Shown: positions 35,796 to 44,371 of the stretch, in pieces
Layout: each line of letters starts with the position of its first letter
How positions within the stretch are numbered: the stretch's first letter is position 1
NCBI GenBank assembly: GCA_963746465.1
Contig: CAVVAY010000005.1
Location: 1,116,001-1,180,000 of the forward strand
Reading direction: 5' to 3'
From: CAVVAY01 sp963746465
GTDB lineage: Bacteria > Actinomycetota > Actinomycetes > JACCUZ01
DNA: 64,000 nucleotides
Notes under the pieces: generated by a model
The model's input: only the letters and a program-made list of their open reading frames with translations
What the model was told of the DNA's origin: nothing
Databases searched by the model: none
Program-made: the position numbers and the translations under genes

Positions 35796-37115
35796 TCAGC
35801 TGCTGGCGACGAACCGGTCGAGAACCCGGACGCCGAAGCGCAGCGAGTCCAGCGGCACCCGCTCGTCGACGCCGTGGAACATGCCGGAGAAGTCGAGATC
35901 GGCCGGGAGCCGAAGTGGTGCGAAGCCGAACCCGCGGATGCCGAGCAGGCTGAACGACTTGTTGTCGGTGCCGCCGGACAGGCAGTAGGGCACCGCCCGG
36001 GAGCCGGGGTCCTCGGCCTGCAGCGCGGCGACCATCGCCTGGACCAACGGGCCGTCGAAGGTCGTCTCGTAGGCGATGTCCTGGATGACGGTCTCGCGGC
36101 GCACGTCCGGGCCGATCAGCTCGTCGATGGTGGCCAGCAGCTCGTCCTCGAAGCCGGGCAGGAACCGGCAGTCGATGAACGCCTCGGCCGACTGCGGGAT
36201 GACGTTGTGCTTGTAGCCGGCCCTGAGGTACGTCGGGTTCGCGGTGTTGCGCAAGGTCGCCCCGACGATCTTCGCGAGGCTGCCGAGCTTGGCCAGAGCC
36301 GGTTCGGGATCCTTGAGGTCCACCTCGATGCCGAGCGCGTCGCCCATCTGTTCGAGGAACTGCTGCACGGTCGGCGTCATCCGCATCGGCCAGTCGTGCC
36401 GGCCCACCCGTGCGACAGCCTCGGCCAGCGCGGTGACCGCATTGTCGTCGTTGACCATCGAGCCGTGACCGGCGCGTCCCTCGGCCACCAGCTTGAGCCA
36501 GTGGATGCCCTTCTGCGCGGTCTCGATCAGGTAGACCCGCTGGTCGCCGGCGGTGAACGAGAAGCCGCCGACCTCGCTGATCGCCTCGCTGACGCCCTCG
36601 AACTGGTCGGCGTGGTGGTCGACCATCCAGTGCGCGCCGAGCTTGCCGCCGGCCTCCTCGTCGGCCAGGAAGCAGAGCACCAGGTCCCGCGGCGGCCTAC
36701 GGCCCTCGCGGCGCATCTGCCGCACCAGTGCGAGCACCATCGCGTCCATGTCCTTCATGTCGACGGCGCCGCGTCCCCAGACGCAGTCATCGACGACCTC
36801 GGCGGCGAAGGGGTCGTGCGTCCAGTCCCGGGCCTCCGCCGGTACGACGTCCAGGTGGCCGTGCACCAGCAGCCCCGGGCGGCTGGAGTCCTCGCCCTCG
36901 AACCGCACCACCAGGCTGGTCCGGCGGTCCGCCGACTCGAACACCTCGGGCTCGAGGCCGACCTCCGCCAGCTGGCCGGCGACGTACTCCGCGACCGCGC
37001 GCTCCCCCGGCCCGCTGCCGTCCCCGTAGTTGGACGAGTCGATCCTGATCAGCTCGCGGCAGATCTCGACGACCTCGTCCTGCGCGCTCGGGACGTCGGT
37101 GCGGGGCTCGGACAC
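35796..37115 (-). CDS. M20/M25/M40 family metallopeptidase
   Basis: This 439-residue di-zinc hydrolase has ligands visible in LLVHGHLDVVPAE (His and Asp near residue 90), GRGAVDMKDMDAMVL (bridging Asp near 125), LADEEAGGKLGAHWM (catalytic Glu-Glu near 155) and the late His in SGMFHGVDERV near 416. The dimerisation lid runs from about 205 to 330. It resembles carboxypeptidase or succinyl-diaminopimelate desuccinylase-type enzymes; the substrate is unknown. A GTG at 37115 follows GGAGGAGG. Transcription runs away from tRNA-Leu. Confidence 0.93.
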   Translation of the reverse strand: MSEPRTDVPSAQDEVVEICRELIRIDSSNYGDGSGPGERAVAEYVAGQLAEVGLEPEVFESADRRTSLVVRFEGEDSSRPGLLVHGHLDVVPAEARDWTHDPFAAEVVDDCVWGRGAVDMKDMDAMVLALVRQMRREGRRPPRDLVLCFLADEEAGGKLGAHWMVDHHADQFEGVSEAISEVGGFSFTAGDQRVYLIETAQKGIHWLKLVAEGRAGHGSMVNDDNAVTALAEAVARVGRHDWPMRMTPTVQQFLEQMGDALGIEVDLKDPEPALAKLGSLAKIVGATLRNTANPTYLRAGYKHNVIPQSAEAFIDCRFLPGFEDELLATIDELIGPDVRRETVIQDIAYETTFDGPLVQAMVAALQAEDPGSRAVPYCLSGGTDNKSFSLLGIRGFGFAPLRLPADLDFSGMFHGVDERVPLDSLRFGVRVLDRFVASS

Positions 37116-37240
37116 GGGGCCTCCTCCAGCGTGAGGGTGCTGCAGACGACGAGGGAAGATGATTCGTCCGCGGGGCCATCCTGCCCCACCGCGTGGCACC
37201 GCAGACCGACCTGCGGCTGGCATCCGGCCGGTCCGGACTT

Positions 37241-37249
37241 TGCTAAGGT
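37241..37249 (+). promoter_or_regulatory. Extended -10 promoter of tRNA-Leu
   Basis: TGC-TAAGGT is a TGN-extended -10 about 55 bp before the tRNA; I see no clear -35. The 189-bp gap from 37116 to 37304 holds only this and the M20 leader. Confidence 0.4.
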
Positions 37250-37304
37250 TGCGGGCGCACTCGGGAGCGGTCCGCCAGACCGATCCGATCGTGCACAACA
37301 CCTC

Positions 37305-37390
37305 GTCCGGGTGGCGGAATTGGCAGACGCGCTAGCTTGAGGTGCTAGTGCCCTTTACCGGGCATGGGGGTTCAAGTCCCCCCTCGGACA
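37305..37390 (+). tRNA. tRNA-Leu (anticodon GAG)
   Basis: An 86-nt class II tRNA. The acceptor GTCCGGG (37305-37311) pairs with CTCGGAC (37383-37389, one G-T). The anticodon stem CTAGC/GCTAG encloses the loop TTGAGGT, giving anticodon GAG for CUC/CUU codons. A variable arm TGCCCTTTACCGGGCA and the T-arm GGGGGTTCAAGTCCCCC follow. The discriminator is A; CCA is not encoded, since the next bases are CCG. Confidence 0.95.
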
Positions 37391-37464
37391 CCGACCGGTC
37401 GCCCCCGGCCGCACAGCATGGGGTCGCCCTCACCAGCATCACGTTCGCGGCCCTTCGGGCGGCG

Positions 37465-38046
37465 TCAGTCGTGGGACTTCGCGCGGACGTGGATCTGTTC
37501 CCCCGGCCGGCCGAAGATGCTCAGGACCTCGGCCGAGCCCTCACCCGTGCTGCCGAACCAGTGCGGCAGCGTCGTGTCGAACTCGGCCACCTCGCCCACG
37601 CCGAGGACGAGGTCCTGATCGCCGAGGATCAGCCGCATCCGGCCGGACAGGACGTAGAGCCACTCGTAGCCGTCGTGAACCCGCGGCTCGGGGGTGGACT
37701 GGGTCGCGGGGATGACGATCTTCCAGGCCTGGACGCCGCCGGGCTGACGGGTCAGCGGCAGCACGGTACGACCGTGCACCCGGCGCGGCTTGAGCCGGAT
37801 CCGAGGGTCACCGACCTCGGGGGCTCCGACCAGGTCGTCCAGCGGGACCCGGTGCGCCTGCGCGAGCGGAAGCAGCAGCTCCAGGCTCGGGCGGCGCTGC
37901 CCCGTCTCGAGGCGGGACAGGGTGCTCTTCGAGATGCCGGTCACCTCCGACAGCGCAGTCAGCGTGACGCCCCTCTGGGTGCGTAGGCGCTTGAGTCGCG
38001 GGCCCACCTCGTCGAGCACCGCGGCCATCGCCGCCGATTCGTCCAC
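37465..38046 (-). CDS. XRE family regulator with C-terminal cupin domain
   Basis: This 193-residue regulator has a helix-turn-helix (about 14-70, RLKRLRTQRGVTLTALSEVT and ISKSTLSRLETGQ) and a cupin (about 110-185) with VHDGYEWLYVLSGRMRLILG and LPHWFGSTG. Such XRE-cupin proteins sense small ligands or metals and often repress adjacent metabolic genes. The GTG at 38046 is used; an ATG 6 codons in is possible. It diverges from the FAD oxidoreductase gene, with a palindrome between them, so that gene is the probable target. Confidence 0.92.
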   Translation of the reverse strand: MDESAAMAAVLDEVGPRLKRLRTQRGVTLTALSEVTGISKSTLSRLETGQRRPSLELLLPLAQAHRVPLDDLVGAPEVGDPRIRLKPRRVHGRTVLPLTRQPGGVQAWKIVIPATQSTPEPRVHDGYEWLYVLSGRMRLILGDQDLVLGVGEVAEFDTTLPHWFGSTGEGSAEVLSIFGRPGEQIHVRAKSHD

Positions 38047-38077
38047 CGGCCCATTCGACCGCCCTTTCCCGGAAACG

Positions 38078-38102
38078 GCAACATTCGTTGCTGATCGGTT
38101 GC
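38078..38102. promoter_or_regulatory. Candidate operator between the XRE-cupin and FAD oxidoreductase genes
   Basis: GCAAC-ATTC-GTTGC (38078-38091) is a perfect palindrome. A third half site GGTTGC lies 5 nt further on. It is in the 77-bp divergent promoter region, 20-30 bp from both starts, where a repressor would block either gene. Confidence 0.45.
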
Positions 38103-38123
38103 ACCAGGCGCAGATTCAAGGGC

Positions 38124-39059
38124 ATGAGCAGATCTGACGTGGTGGTGATCGGCGGCGGAGCGGCCGGTCTGTCGGCGGCGCTGGTCCTGGCCCGGGCCCG
38201 GCGCAGTGTCGTGGTGGTGGATTCCGGCGCGCCGCGCAACGCCCCGGCGGCGCACATGCAGGGGTTCCTCTCGCGCGACGGCCTCCCGCCGCAGGAGCTG
38301 CTGGCGATCGGCCGGCAAGAGGTGCGTGGCTACGGCGGCGAGTTCATCGACGGCACCGTCGAGGCAGTCGCCCGGCGCGCCCGCTCGACCTTCGAGGTCC
38401 GGCTCGGCGACGGAACGGTCCTGACGGCCCGACGGGTGCTCGTTGCCACCGGGCTCCGCGACGTCCTGCCCGACATCCCCGGGGTGCGCGAGCGCTGGGG
38501 ACGCGACCTGCTGCACTGCCCCTACTGCCACGGCTACGAAGTGCGCGACCAGCCTCTCGGTGTGCTCGGCGGGAACGCTGAGGCCGTCCTGCATGCACAG
38601 CTGATCAGCCAGTGGTCGCCCGACGTCGCCTTCTTCGCGCACACCGGCACCGTCACCTCCGTCCAACGCGAGCAGCTGGCCGCGCGGGACATCCACGTCG
38701 TGGACGGGATCGTGCAGCGTCTCGTCGTCGAGGACGACCGTCTCGTCGGCGTCGAGCTGGAGGACGGTCAGCTGATCAGTCGAGCGGCTGTGTTCGTCCG
38801 ACCCACCCTCGTTCCCAACAGCGACCTGCTCGTCAGCATGGGTTGCGACCTGGACGACGACGGATGGGTGGTCGCCGATCCCACCGGCCGCAGCACCGTG
38901 CCGGGGGTGTGGGTCGCCGGCAATGCGGCCAACGCCCGCGCCCAGGTCATCACCGCCGCCGGCGAAGGCTCGTCGGCCGCGATCGCGATCAATGCCGACC
39001 TGCTCGGCGAGGACCTCGAGCGCGCTGTTCACACCTTCCGCGGCCGCGCCCTTGCGTGA
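38124..39059 (+). CDS. Thioredoxin-reductase-like FAD-dependent oxidoreductase
   Basis: This 311-residue two-domain flavoprotein has an FAD motif VVVIGGGAAGLSAALVLARA at the N-terminus and a redox CxxC in LLHCPYCHGYEVRD near residue 130, placed as in thioredoxin reductase. The NAD(P) motif in VLGGNAEAVL is less standard (GGNAEA). The C-terminal GVWVAGNAANARAQVITAAG closes the FAD site. No thioredoxin is nearby, so the partner may differ. The ATG at 38124 is chosen because MSRSDVVVIGG matches family starts; an upstream in-frame ATG (38088) would overlap the palindrome. Confidence 0.9.
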   Translation: MSRSDVVVIGGGAAGLSAALVLARARRSVVVVDSGAPRNAPAAHMQGFLSRDGLPPQELLAIGRQEVRGYGGEFIDGTVEAVARRARSTFEVRLGDGTVLTARRVLVATGLRDVLPDIPGVRERWGRDLLHCPYCHGYEVRDQPLGVLGGNAEAVLHAQLISQWSPDVAFFAHTGTVTSVQREQLAARDIHVVDGIVQRLVVEDDRLVGVELEDGQLISRAAVFVRPTLVPNSDLLVSMGCDLDDDGWVVADPTGRSTVPGVWVAGNAANARAQVITAAGEGSSAAIAINADLLGEDLERAVHTFRGRALA

Positions 39060-39103
39060 CCGTTCGACCCGATACCGATCCCGACCTCCAAGGAGAACTG
39101 CGC

Positions 39104-39349
39104 ATGTCCCCCGAGCACACGACACCGAAGTCACAAGTCCCCCCGCCCTCCAAGCACCAGCTGGCGCTGATGATCTGGCTGGCCGTGGTCCCGACCCTCA
39201 CAGTCCTGAACCTGGTGCTGGGCGGCTCACTCAGGAGCCTGCCGACGATCCCCAGGACCTTCATATTGGCGACCATCGCGGTACCGATCGTCATCTACGG
39301 GCTGATGCCGCATCTGCACCGACTGCGCGTGCGGCTCATCGCCGGCTGA
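39104..39349 (+). CDS. Small two-helix membrane protein
   Basis: The gene encodes 81 residues with AAGGAG at 39090-39095, 8 nt before the ATG. It has two hydrophobic segments (about 24-44 and 55-72) separated by a short basic loop, and a basic C-terminus HLHRLRVRLIAG. The sequence MIWLAVVPTLTVLNLVLGG resembles the membrane tail found on some antibiotic-biosynthesis-monooxygenase-like proteins, but here it stands alone. The 44-bp gap and same strand suggest co-transcription with the flavoprotein. Function unknown. Confidence 0.75.
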   Translation: MSPEHTTPKSQVPPPSKHQLALMIWLAVVPTLTVLNLVLGGSLRSLPTIPRTFILATIAVPIVIYGLMPHLHRLRVRLIAG

Positions 39350-39498
39350 GCGATCTTCGTCGGAAACCCCCAAAGAAGCAGGCAAACCTGTCAGAATCCG
39401 CCCGGGACCGGCGCTGCTCCGACGGGGGTGGCGGCGCCGGTCCCCCTCCCGGCGGGCTCACCGTCGACGGGACGGGGAGCGCCTGACAGGCTCACCGC

Positions 39499-40239
39499 GT
39501 GGGCCGACTCGACGACGCTGACCTGACCCTCCGGCTGTCCCGGAAGGAGGAGTCCCAGCAGCTCGCCGAGGAGCAGGAGCGGCTGCTGAGGCTCCGGCTC
39601 GCGCTCGGCGGCCAGATCGGCGGCGAGATCGGCCCCCCGCTGTGCGTGGTCTTCGAGGGTTGGGACGCCTCCGGCAAGGGTGGCGCGATCAAGCGGCTGG
39701 TCGACCATCTCGACCCACGCCACGTCCGGGTCTCACAGTTCGCCGCGCCGACGTACGACGAGAAGCGCCACCACTTCCTCTGGCGGTTCTGGCCGAAGCT
39801 GCCCGGCTGGGGCGGCATGGCCGTCTTCGACCGGTCCTGGTACGGCCGCGTCCTGGTCGAACGGGTCGAGAAGTTCGCGACCGAGGAGCAGTGGCGCAGG
39901 GCGTACGACGAGATCGTCGGGTTCGAGAACACCCTCGTCGCCGAGGGCATGATCCTGGTGAAGTTCTGGATGCACCTCTCACCGGAGGAGCAGCAGCGCC
40001 GCTTCGACCGCCGCAAGGACGACCCGCTCAAGTCCTGGAAGCTCACCGACGAGGACTGGCGCAATCGCGAGAAGCACGACCAGTACGTCGAGGCCGTGGA
40101 GGAGATGCTGGCTCGCACCGACCACCCGCCCGCGCCGTGGCACGTGATCCCCGGTGAGGACAAGCGGTACGCCCGGGTCACCGTGGTGCGCACCGTCTGC
40201 GAGACCATCGAGCGCGCGACCGGCGCCGCCACCTCATGA
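39499..40239 (+). CDS. ppk2: Polyphosphate kinase 2 family protein
   Basis: This 246-residue P-loop kinase moves phosphate between polyphosphate and nucleotides. Walker A is GWDASGKGG near residue 54. The lid and Walker B regions follow: DRSWYGRVLVERV near 112 and FDRRKDDPLKSWKLTDEDW near 172. Length and motif order fit the single-domain PPK2 class that phosphorylates nucleoside mono- or diphosphates; the preferred substrate cannot be told from sequence. Its end overlaps the sulfatase end by 6 bp. The 149-bp gap upstream (39350-39498) holds no gene. Confidence 0.92.
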   Translation: MGRLDDADLTLRLSRKEESQQLAEEQERLLRLRLALGGQIGGEIGPPLCVVFEGWDASGKGGAIKRLVDHLDPRHVRVSQFAAPTYDEKRHHFLWRFWPKLPGWGGMAVFDRSWYGRVLVERVEKFATEEQWRRAYDEIVGFENTLVAEGMILVKFWMHLSPEEQQRRFDRRKDDPLKSWKLTDEDWRNREKHDQYVEAVEEMLARTDHPPAPWHVIPGEDKRYARVTVVRTVCETIERATGAATS

Positions 40240-41670
40240 CGTCGCCGTCCCCCAGGTGAAACCGGGCGGGACCGGCGAGCAACGCTCCCGGGCGGTGCGC
40301 CGCATCTGGTCCACGACCCAGGCGTAACGGGCATCGGCGGCGCGGTTCTGCGTCTCGTAGCGGTCGATGGCGTAGTCGTAGAGCTCCTCGACGCCGCCCG
40401 CCCAGTGCACGAACAGGTAGCGCGCAGAACGCAGCCCGCAGTACGCCGGGTGCGGGACCGAACCGTCCTTCCGCTGCCACTGGCGGCCCTCGAGCAACAG
40501 CTCGGTGCGCTCGACCTGGCCGAAGAGGTCCAGCCCGCTCGTCGTCATCCCGGCGCCGGTGGCGTTCGACAGCGTCGTCGTCACGTCGATGTTGGCCGCG
40601 ACCCGGTCGTCGACGGCCCCACGAGGCGTGTGACCGTCCCAGCGGACGATGAGCGGGACGTCGGTGGCCGACCGGTACGGCATGTTCTTGCCGAGGGTGT
40701 GGTGGTCGCCGATCATCAGGCCGTTGTCCGACATGAAGACCAGCAAGGTGTTGTGCAGCCGCCCGGTCTCCCGCAGCGCACGCAGGATGCCGGCCACGGC
40801 CTCGTCGACCGCCAGCAGCTGCTCCTGCTGCCGGGTCCGGATGCGGTCGATGGTCTTCTGCTTGACCCGCGGCCGGACGGACAGGAACGGCGGCTTGTCG
40901 CTGACGTCCTCGGTCACGGACGGCGGGTGGTACGACGGCAGCTTGTGCGCCAGCTGGTAGAGGTGCCGGCGCGCCGGACGGTACGGCGTGTGCGGCGCGA
41001 ACGGCGTGAACTGGACGAAGAGCGGGTCCTCGGAACCGGTCTCGCGGATGAACTGTGCGGCCCGCGCACCGAGCACGTCGGTCGAGTAGTCGTCCGACGC
41101 CCACCGGTACCGGCTGCCGTCGGTGAGCGAGTAGTCGTAGTAGCTGCCGGTCGAGTGCGCGAAGGTCAGGAAGGTGTCCCAGCCGGGCGGGAGGTGCCCC
41201 GCGGGGAAGCCCGCCTCGTTCTGCGCGTACCCGTTGGCGTACTTGCCGAACAAGCCGGTCCGGTAGCCGCGGGCGTGCAGGGCGTTGGCCAGCGTTCGGT
41301 CCTCGTTCCCGTTGTCGTAGAACGACCGCCAGCCACCGTGCGGCGGGGTGTTGCCCCAGACACCGGTCTCGTGGGCGAACAGGCCGGTGGACAGCGAGGC
41401 CCTGGACGGGCAGCAGGTCGCCGTCGGGGCGATGGTCCGGGAGAACCGGATCCCCTTGTCGCGCAGCTGACGACGTACCGTCGGCATCCGGCCGAGGGTG
41501 TCCGGCCGCTGGTCGTCGGTGAGGATGAGCACGACGTCCGGAGGACGAGTCGTCTCGACCGGGGGGCGGAGCACCGAGTGCAGCTCCTCATCGGCGCTGA
41601 CCACCCGGGTGCCGAGGACAGCGGCGGCGCAGAGGATCAGGACCAGGAAGGACCTGAGCCACCTGTTCAT
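40234..41670 (-). CDS. Secreted sulfatase
   Basis: This 478-residue enzyme starts with a signal peptide (about 1-26). Metal ligands appear in LILTDDQRPDT near 50. The formylglycine motif is C86-C87-P88-S89-R90, where C86 would be modified by a formylglycine-generating enzyme (not in this window). Late ligands are in MSDNGLMIGDHHTLGKNMPY near 320. It probably hydrolyses sulfate esters of external polysaccharides or similar compounds. The ATG at 41670 gives a signal peptide directly; the extra codons upstream are less likely. Nothing else is visible from 41671 to 41801. Confidence 0.92.
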   Translation of the reverse strand: MNRWLRSFLVLILCAAAVLGTRVVSADEELHSVLRPPVETTRPPDVVLILTDDQRPDTLGRMPTVRRQLRDKGIRFSRTIAPTATCCPSRASLSTGLFAHETGVWGNTPPHGGWRSFYDNGNEDRTLANALHARGYRTGLFGKYANGYAQNEAGFPAGHLPPGWDTFLTFAHSTGSYYDYSLTDGSRYRWASDDYSTDVLGARAAQFIRETGSEDPLFVQFTPFAPHTPYRPARRHLYQLAHKLPSYHPPSVTEDVSDKPPFLSVRPRVKQKTIDRIRTRQQEQLLAVDEAVAGILRALRETGRLHNTLLVFMSDNGLMIGDHHTLGKNMPYRSATDVPLIVRWDGHTPRGAVDDRVAANIDVTTTLSNATGAGMTTSGLDLFGQVERTELLLEGRQWQRKDGSVPHPAYCGLRSARYLFVHWAGGVEELYDYAIDRYETQNRAADARYAWVVDQMRRTARERCSPVPPGFTWGTATS

Positions 41671-41801
41671 CGTTCCCCCGCCGACATCCCGAGCGACCCG
41701 GCTCCGGCCGGAATGCAGCAAGGACGCGGGCGCGGGGTAGCTGGTTCACACTCCGGTGTCGGGCAGTGCCGAGGCCCTTTAGCCCCGGCCCGGGCAGACG
41801 G

Positions 41802-43142
41802 TCATCCCGCCGCCGCGAGCCGGAGCAGCTCCGCGCGGTCGCTGATCCGGGCCCTGGCCCGACCCTGCCGCTGTCCCAGCTCGGCCTCGGCTCGCTCGAT
41901 CGCGCGCCAGCCGTCCCAGGTGACGACCTGCACGCCGCGCTCCGCCAGCCGTCGCGGCAGCTCCGACTCGTCCCGGACGGGTGCCGGCGGGAGGGACGGC
42001 AGATCGGCGAGCAGCGTGCGGACCGACTCGCGGGCGTCGTGCTTGTTCGTGCCGATGACGCCGGTGGGCCCCCGCTTGGCCCAGCCGGCGACGTAGGTAC
42101 CGGGCAGCGGGGTGCCGTTTTGATGCACCCGTCCGGCATCGTTCGGCACCACGCCGGCAGCCTCGTCGAACGGCAGACCGACCAGCGGCAGGCTTCGGTA
42201 GCCGACGGCGCGCACGGCCAGCTGGGCGGGCAGGTCCCGCTCGGCGCCGGTGCCGAGCAGTGCCCCGCCCGGCCCGAACCGGGTGCGCTCCACCCGTGCC
42301 CCGACCACCCGGCCGTTGTCGCCGAGCAGCGCAACCGGGCGGGCGAAGAAGTGCAGGTGCACTCGTCGGGAGCGACCGGCCGGGGGGCTGTCGGCCCAGC
42401 CCCGCAGCACGTCGAGGTTGCGCCGGGCCGCCGTGGAGGCCAGCAGGTCGGCACTGCTCGTGTCGTCCGGCTCGAGGTCGGCCGGGTCCACCAGCACGTC
42501 AGCGTCGGCCAGGGCCCCCAGCTCGCGCAGCTCGCGGGTGGTGAAGCGGGCCTGGGCCGGTCCTCGTCGCGCCAGCAGGTGCACCTCCTCGACCCTGCTC
42601 GCGGCGAACGCCTCCAGGACGTGCCCCGGGACGTCGGTAGCGGCCAGCTCCTCGGGAGTCCGGGCGAGCATCCGCGTCACGTCGCCGGCGACGTTGCCCG
42701 CCCCGACGACGACCACCTCGCGGGCGTCCAGCCGGAACCGGTCGGCCGCGGTGTCCGGGTGGCCGCCGTACCAGGCGACGAAGTCGGTCGCCGAGACGCT
42801 GCCGACCAGGTCCTCCCCCGGGATGCCGAGCCGCCGGTCGACCGCGGCACCGGTCGCGAACAGCACGGCGTCATAGAGGTCGTGCAGCTCCTCGACGCTC
42901 AGGTCGTCGCCCACGGCGACGTTGCCCAGGAAGCGCACACCAGGCTGCTCGAGGACCGCCGACAGGGCGCCGGCGATGGACTGGGTGAGGGGATGGTCAG
43001 GAGCGACGCCGTACCGGACCAGGCCGAAGGGGGTCGGCAGAGCGTCGAGGACGTCGACCCGCACGTCCTCGCCGTACCTCGTGAGCGCCTCCGCCGCGTA
43101 CACCCCGGCCGGTCCCGAGCCCACCACGGCGACCTGCAGCAC
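41802..43142 (-). CDS. fprA: FprA-type ferredoxin-NADP reductase
   Basis: This 446-residue adrenodoxin-reductase-like flavoprotein has an FAD motif VAVVGSGPAGVYAAEAL at residue 4, NADP motif VVVGAGNVAGDVTRML near 140 with LLARRGPAQARFTTREL near 186, and GYRSLPLVGLPFDEAAGVVP with AGWAKRGPTGVIGTNKHDA near 360. It reduces ferredoxins for P450s or Fe-S assembly and could serve the ferredoxin at 6.5 kb, though nothing in the sequence ties them. The start is GTG at 43142. It diverges from the sigma-factor gene. Confidence 0.92.
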   Translation of the reverse strand: MLQVAVVGSGPAGVYAAEALTRYGEDVRVDVLDALPTPFGLVRYGVAPDHPLTQSIAGALSAVLEQPGVRFLGNVAVGDDLSVEELHDLYDAVLFATGAAVDRRLGIPGEDLVGSVSATDFVAWYGGHPDTAADRFRLDAREVVVVGAGNVAGDVTRMLARTPEELAATDVPGHVLEAFAASRVEEVHLLARRGPAQARFTTRELRELGALADADVLVDPADLEPDDTSSADLLASTAARRNLDVLRGWADSPPAGRSRRVHLHFFARPVALLGDNGRVVGARVERTRFGPGGALLGTGAERDLPAQLAVRAVGYRSLPLVGLPFDEAAGVVPNDAGRVHQNGTPLPGTYVAGWAKRGPTGVIGTNKHDARESVRTLLADLPSLPPAPVRDESELPRRLAERGVQVVTWDGWRAIERAEAELGQRQGRARARISDRAELLRLAAAG

Positions 43143-43220
43143 CCGACCACCCTCGCAGACCTCCCACGCGGAAGCACCGGGGGCTCTCGGTGGTTGTACC
43201 GGACATCACCGAATCGACTG

Positions 43221-43235
43221 ACCCCCGAAGGGGGT
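43221..43235 (+). promoter_or_regulatory. Hairpin covering the sigma-factor ribosome-binding site
   Basis: ACCCCC-GAA-GGGGGT is a 6-bp stem with a 3-nt loop. Its 3' arm is the only Shine-Dalgarno-like sequence (GGGGGTGG), 7 nt before the ATG at 43245. Folding would hide it. Confidence 0.45.
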
Positions 43236-43244
43236 GGACCTCGC

Positions 43245-44243
43245 ATGCCTCTGACCGCCGACCCCACCACGACCACGGTGCCCGATGCCACCGTCACCGA
43301 GCCTGACCTCGACGAGGCCGCTGCCCCGGCCGACCCGGTCCGCGCCTACCTGGACGCCATCGGGCGCACACCGCTGCTCACGGCCGCCGAGGAGGTCGAG
43401 ATCGCCCAGCGGATCGAGGCCGGCGTCTACGCCGCCGAGCTGCTGCGCCGGATCGCTGCCGGTGAGGGCCCGTCGGTCGAGCACGACGCGGCGGACCTGG
43501 CGCTGGTCGCCGAGGACGGCGCCGCCGCCAAGCTGCACATGATGAACGCCAACCTGCGTCTGGTCGTGTCGATCGCCAAGAAGCACGCACACCGCGGCCT
43601 GGGCCTGCTGGACGTCGTCCAGGAGGGCAACCTCGGGCTGATCCGCGCCGTCGAGAAGTTCGACTACGCCAAGGGCTACAAGTTCTCCACCTACGCCACC
43701 TGGTGGATCCGCCAGGCGATCGGCCGCGGGATGGCCGAGCAGTCCCGGGTCGTCCGGTTGCCGGTGCACGTCCTGGACGAGCTGTCCAAGGTGACCAGGA
43801 CCCAGCGCGAGCTGGTCCAGCGGCTCGGCCGCGACGTGACCGTCGAGGAGATCGCCGAGGTGACGGCGCTCTCGCCGGACCGGGTCGCCGACCTGCGCCG
43901 GGTGAGCCGGGAGCCGGTGTCGTTGGACGCCCCCGTCGGCGACGACGGCGGCAGCGTCCTGGGCGACCTGGTCCTGGACGCGACGGTGCCGGCCGCCTCC
44001 GAGATCGTGGAGCGCCAGGAGCTCTCCGGTGAGCTCGACCGGGTGCTGGACACGCTCCCCGACCGGGAGGCGCTGATCCTCCGGATGCGCTTCGGCCTGT
44101 ACGACGGGCGGCCGCGGACCCTGGACGAGGTCGGGCGGCACATCGGCCTGACCCGGGAGCGGATCCGGCAGCTGGAGAAGGGGGCGCTGGCCAGCCTGCG
44201 GGAGCCGGGGACGACCCGCGAGCTGCTCGACCTGGCCGGCTAG
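43245..44243 (+). CDS. Group 2 sigma-70 RNA polymerase sigma factor (SigB/HrdA-like)
   Basis: This 332-residue sigma factor has regions 1.2 (DPVRAYLDAIGRTPLLTAAE near residue 29), 2.1-2.4 (ANLRLVVSIAKKHAHRGLG near 107; GYKFSTYATWWIRQAIGRG near 145), 3 (about 165-240) and 4.2 with helix-turn-helix (RTLDEVGRHIGLTRERIRQL near 290). No region 1.1 extension is present, so it is a non-essential group 2 factor rather than SigA. It probably controls stress or stationary-phase genes. A leader hairpin may hide its ribosome-binding site. Confidence 0.93.
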   Translation: MPLTADPTTTTVPDATVTEPDLDEAAAPADPVRAYLDAIGRTPLLTAAEEVEIAQRIEAGVYAAELLRRIAAGEGPSVEHDAADLALVAEDGAAAKLHMMNANLRLVVSIAKKHAHRGLGLLDVVQEGNLGLIRAVEKFDYAKGYKFSTYATWWIRQAIGRGMAEQSRVVRLPVHVLDELSKVTRTQRELVQRLGRDVTVEEIAEVTALSPDRVADLRRVSREPVSLDAPVGDDGGSVLGDLVLDATVPAASEIVERQELSGELDRVLDTLPDREALILRMRFGLYDGRPRTLDEVGRHIGLTRERIRQLEKGALASLREPGTTRELLDLAG

Positions 44244-44371
44244 CCGCGAGCTCGGGCCGTCCCCCGGTCGGGCCGGGTGCGTGGTGCCGATGCATCAGAC
44301 CCCCCTCGCGGCCTCAACCACCAGCGGAAACGCACCGATGCTCTCCTGGACAGACAGGGAGAGAACGGCCG

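Noticed and set aside
37440..37464. A terminator between tRNA-Leu and the XRE-cupin gene
   Set aside because: GCCC-TTC-GGGC is only a 4-bp stem, too weak to call.
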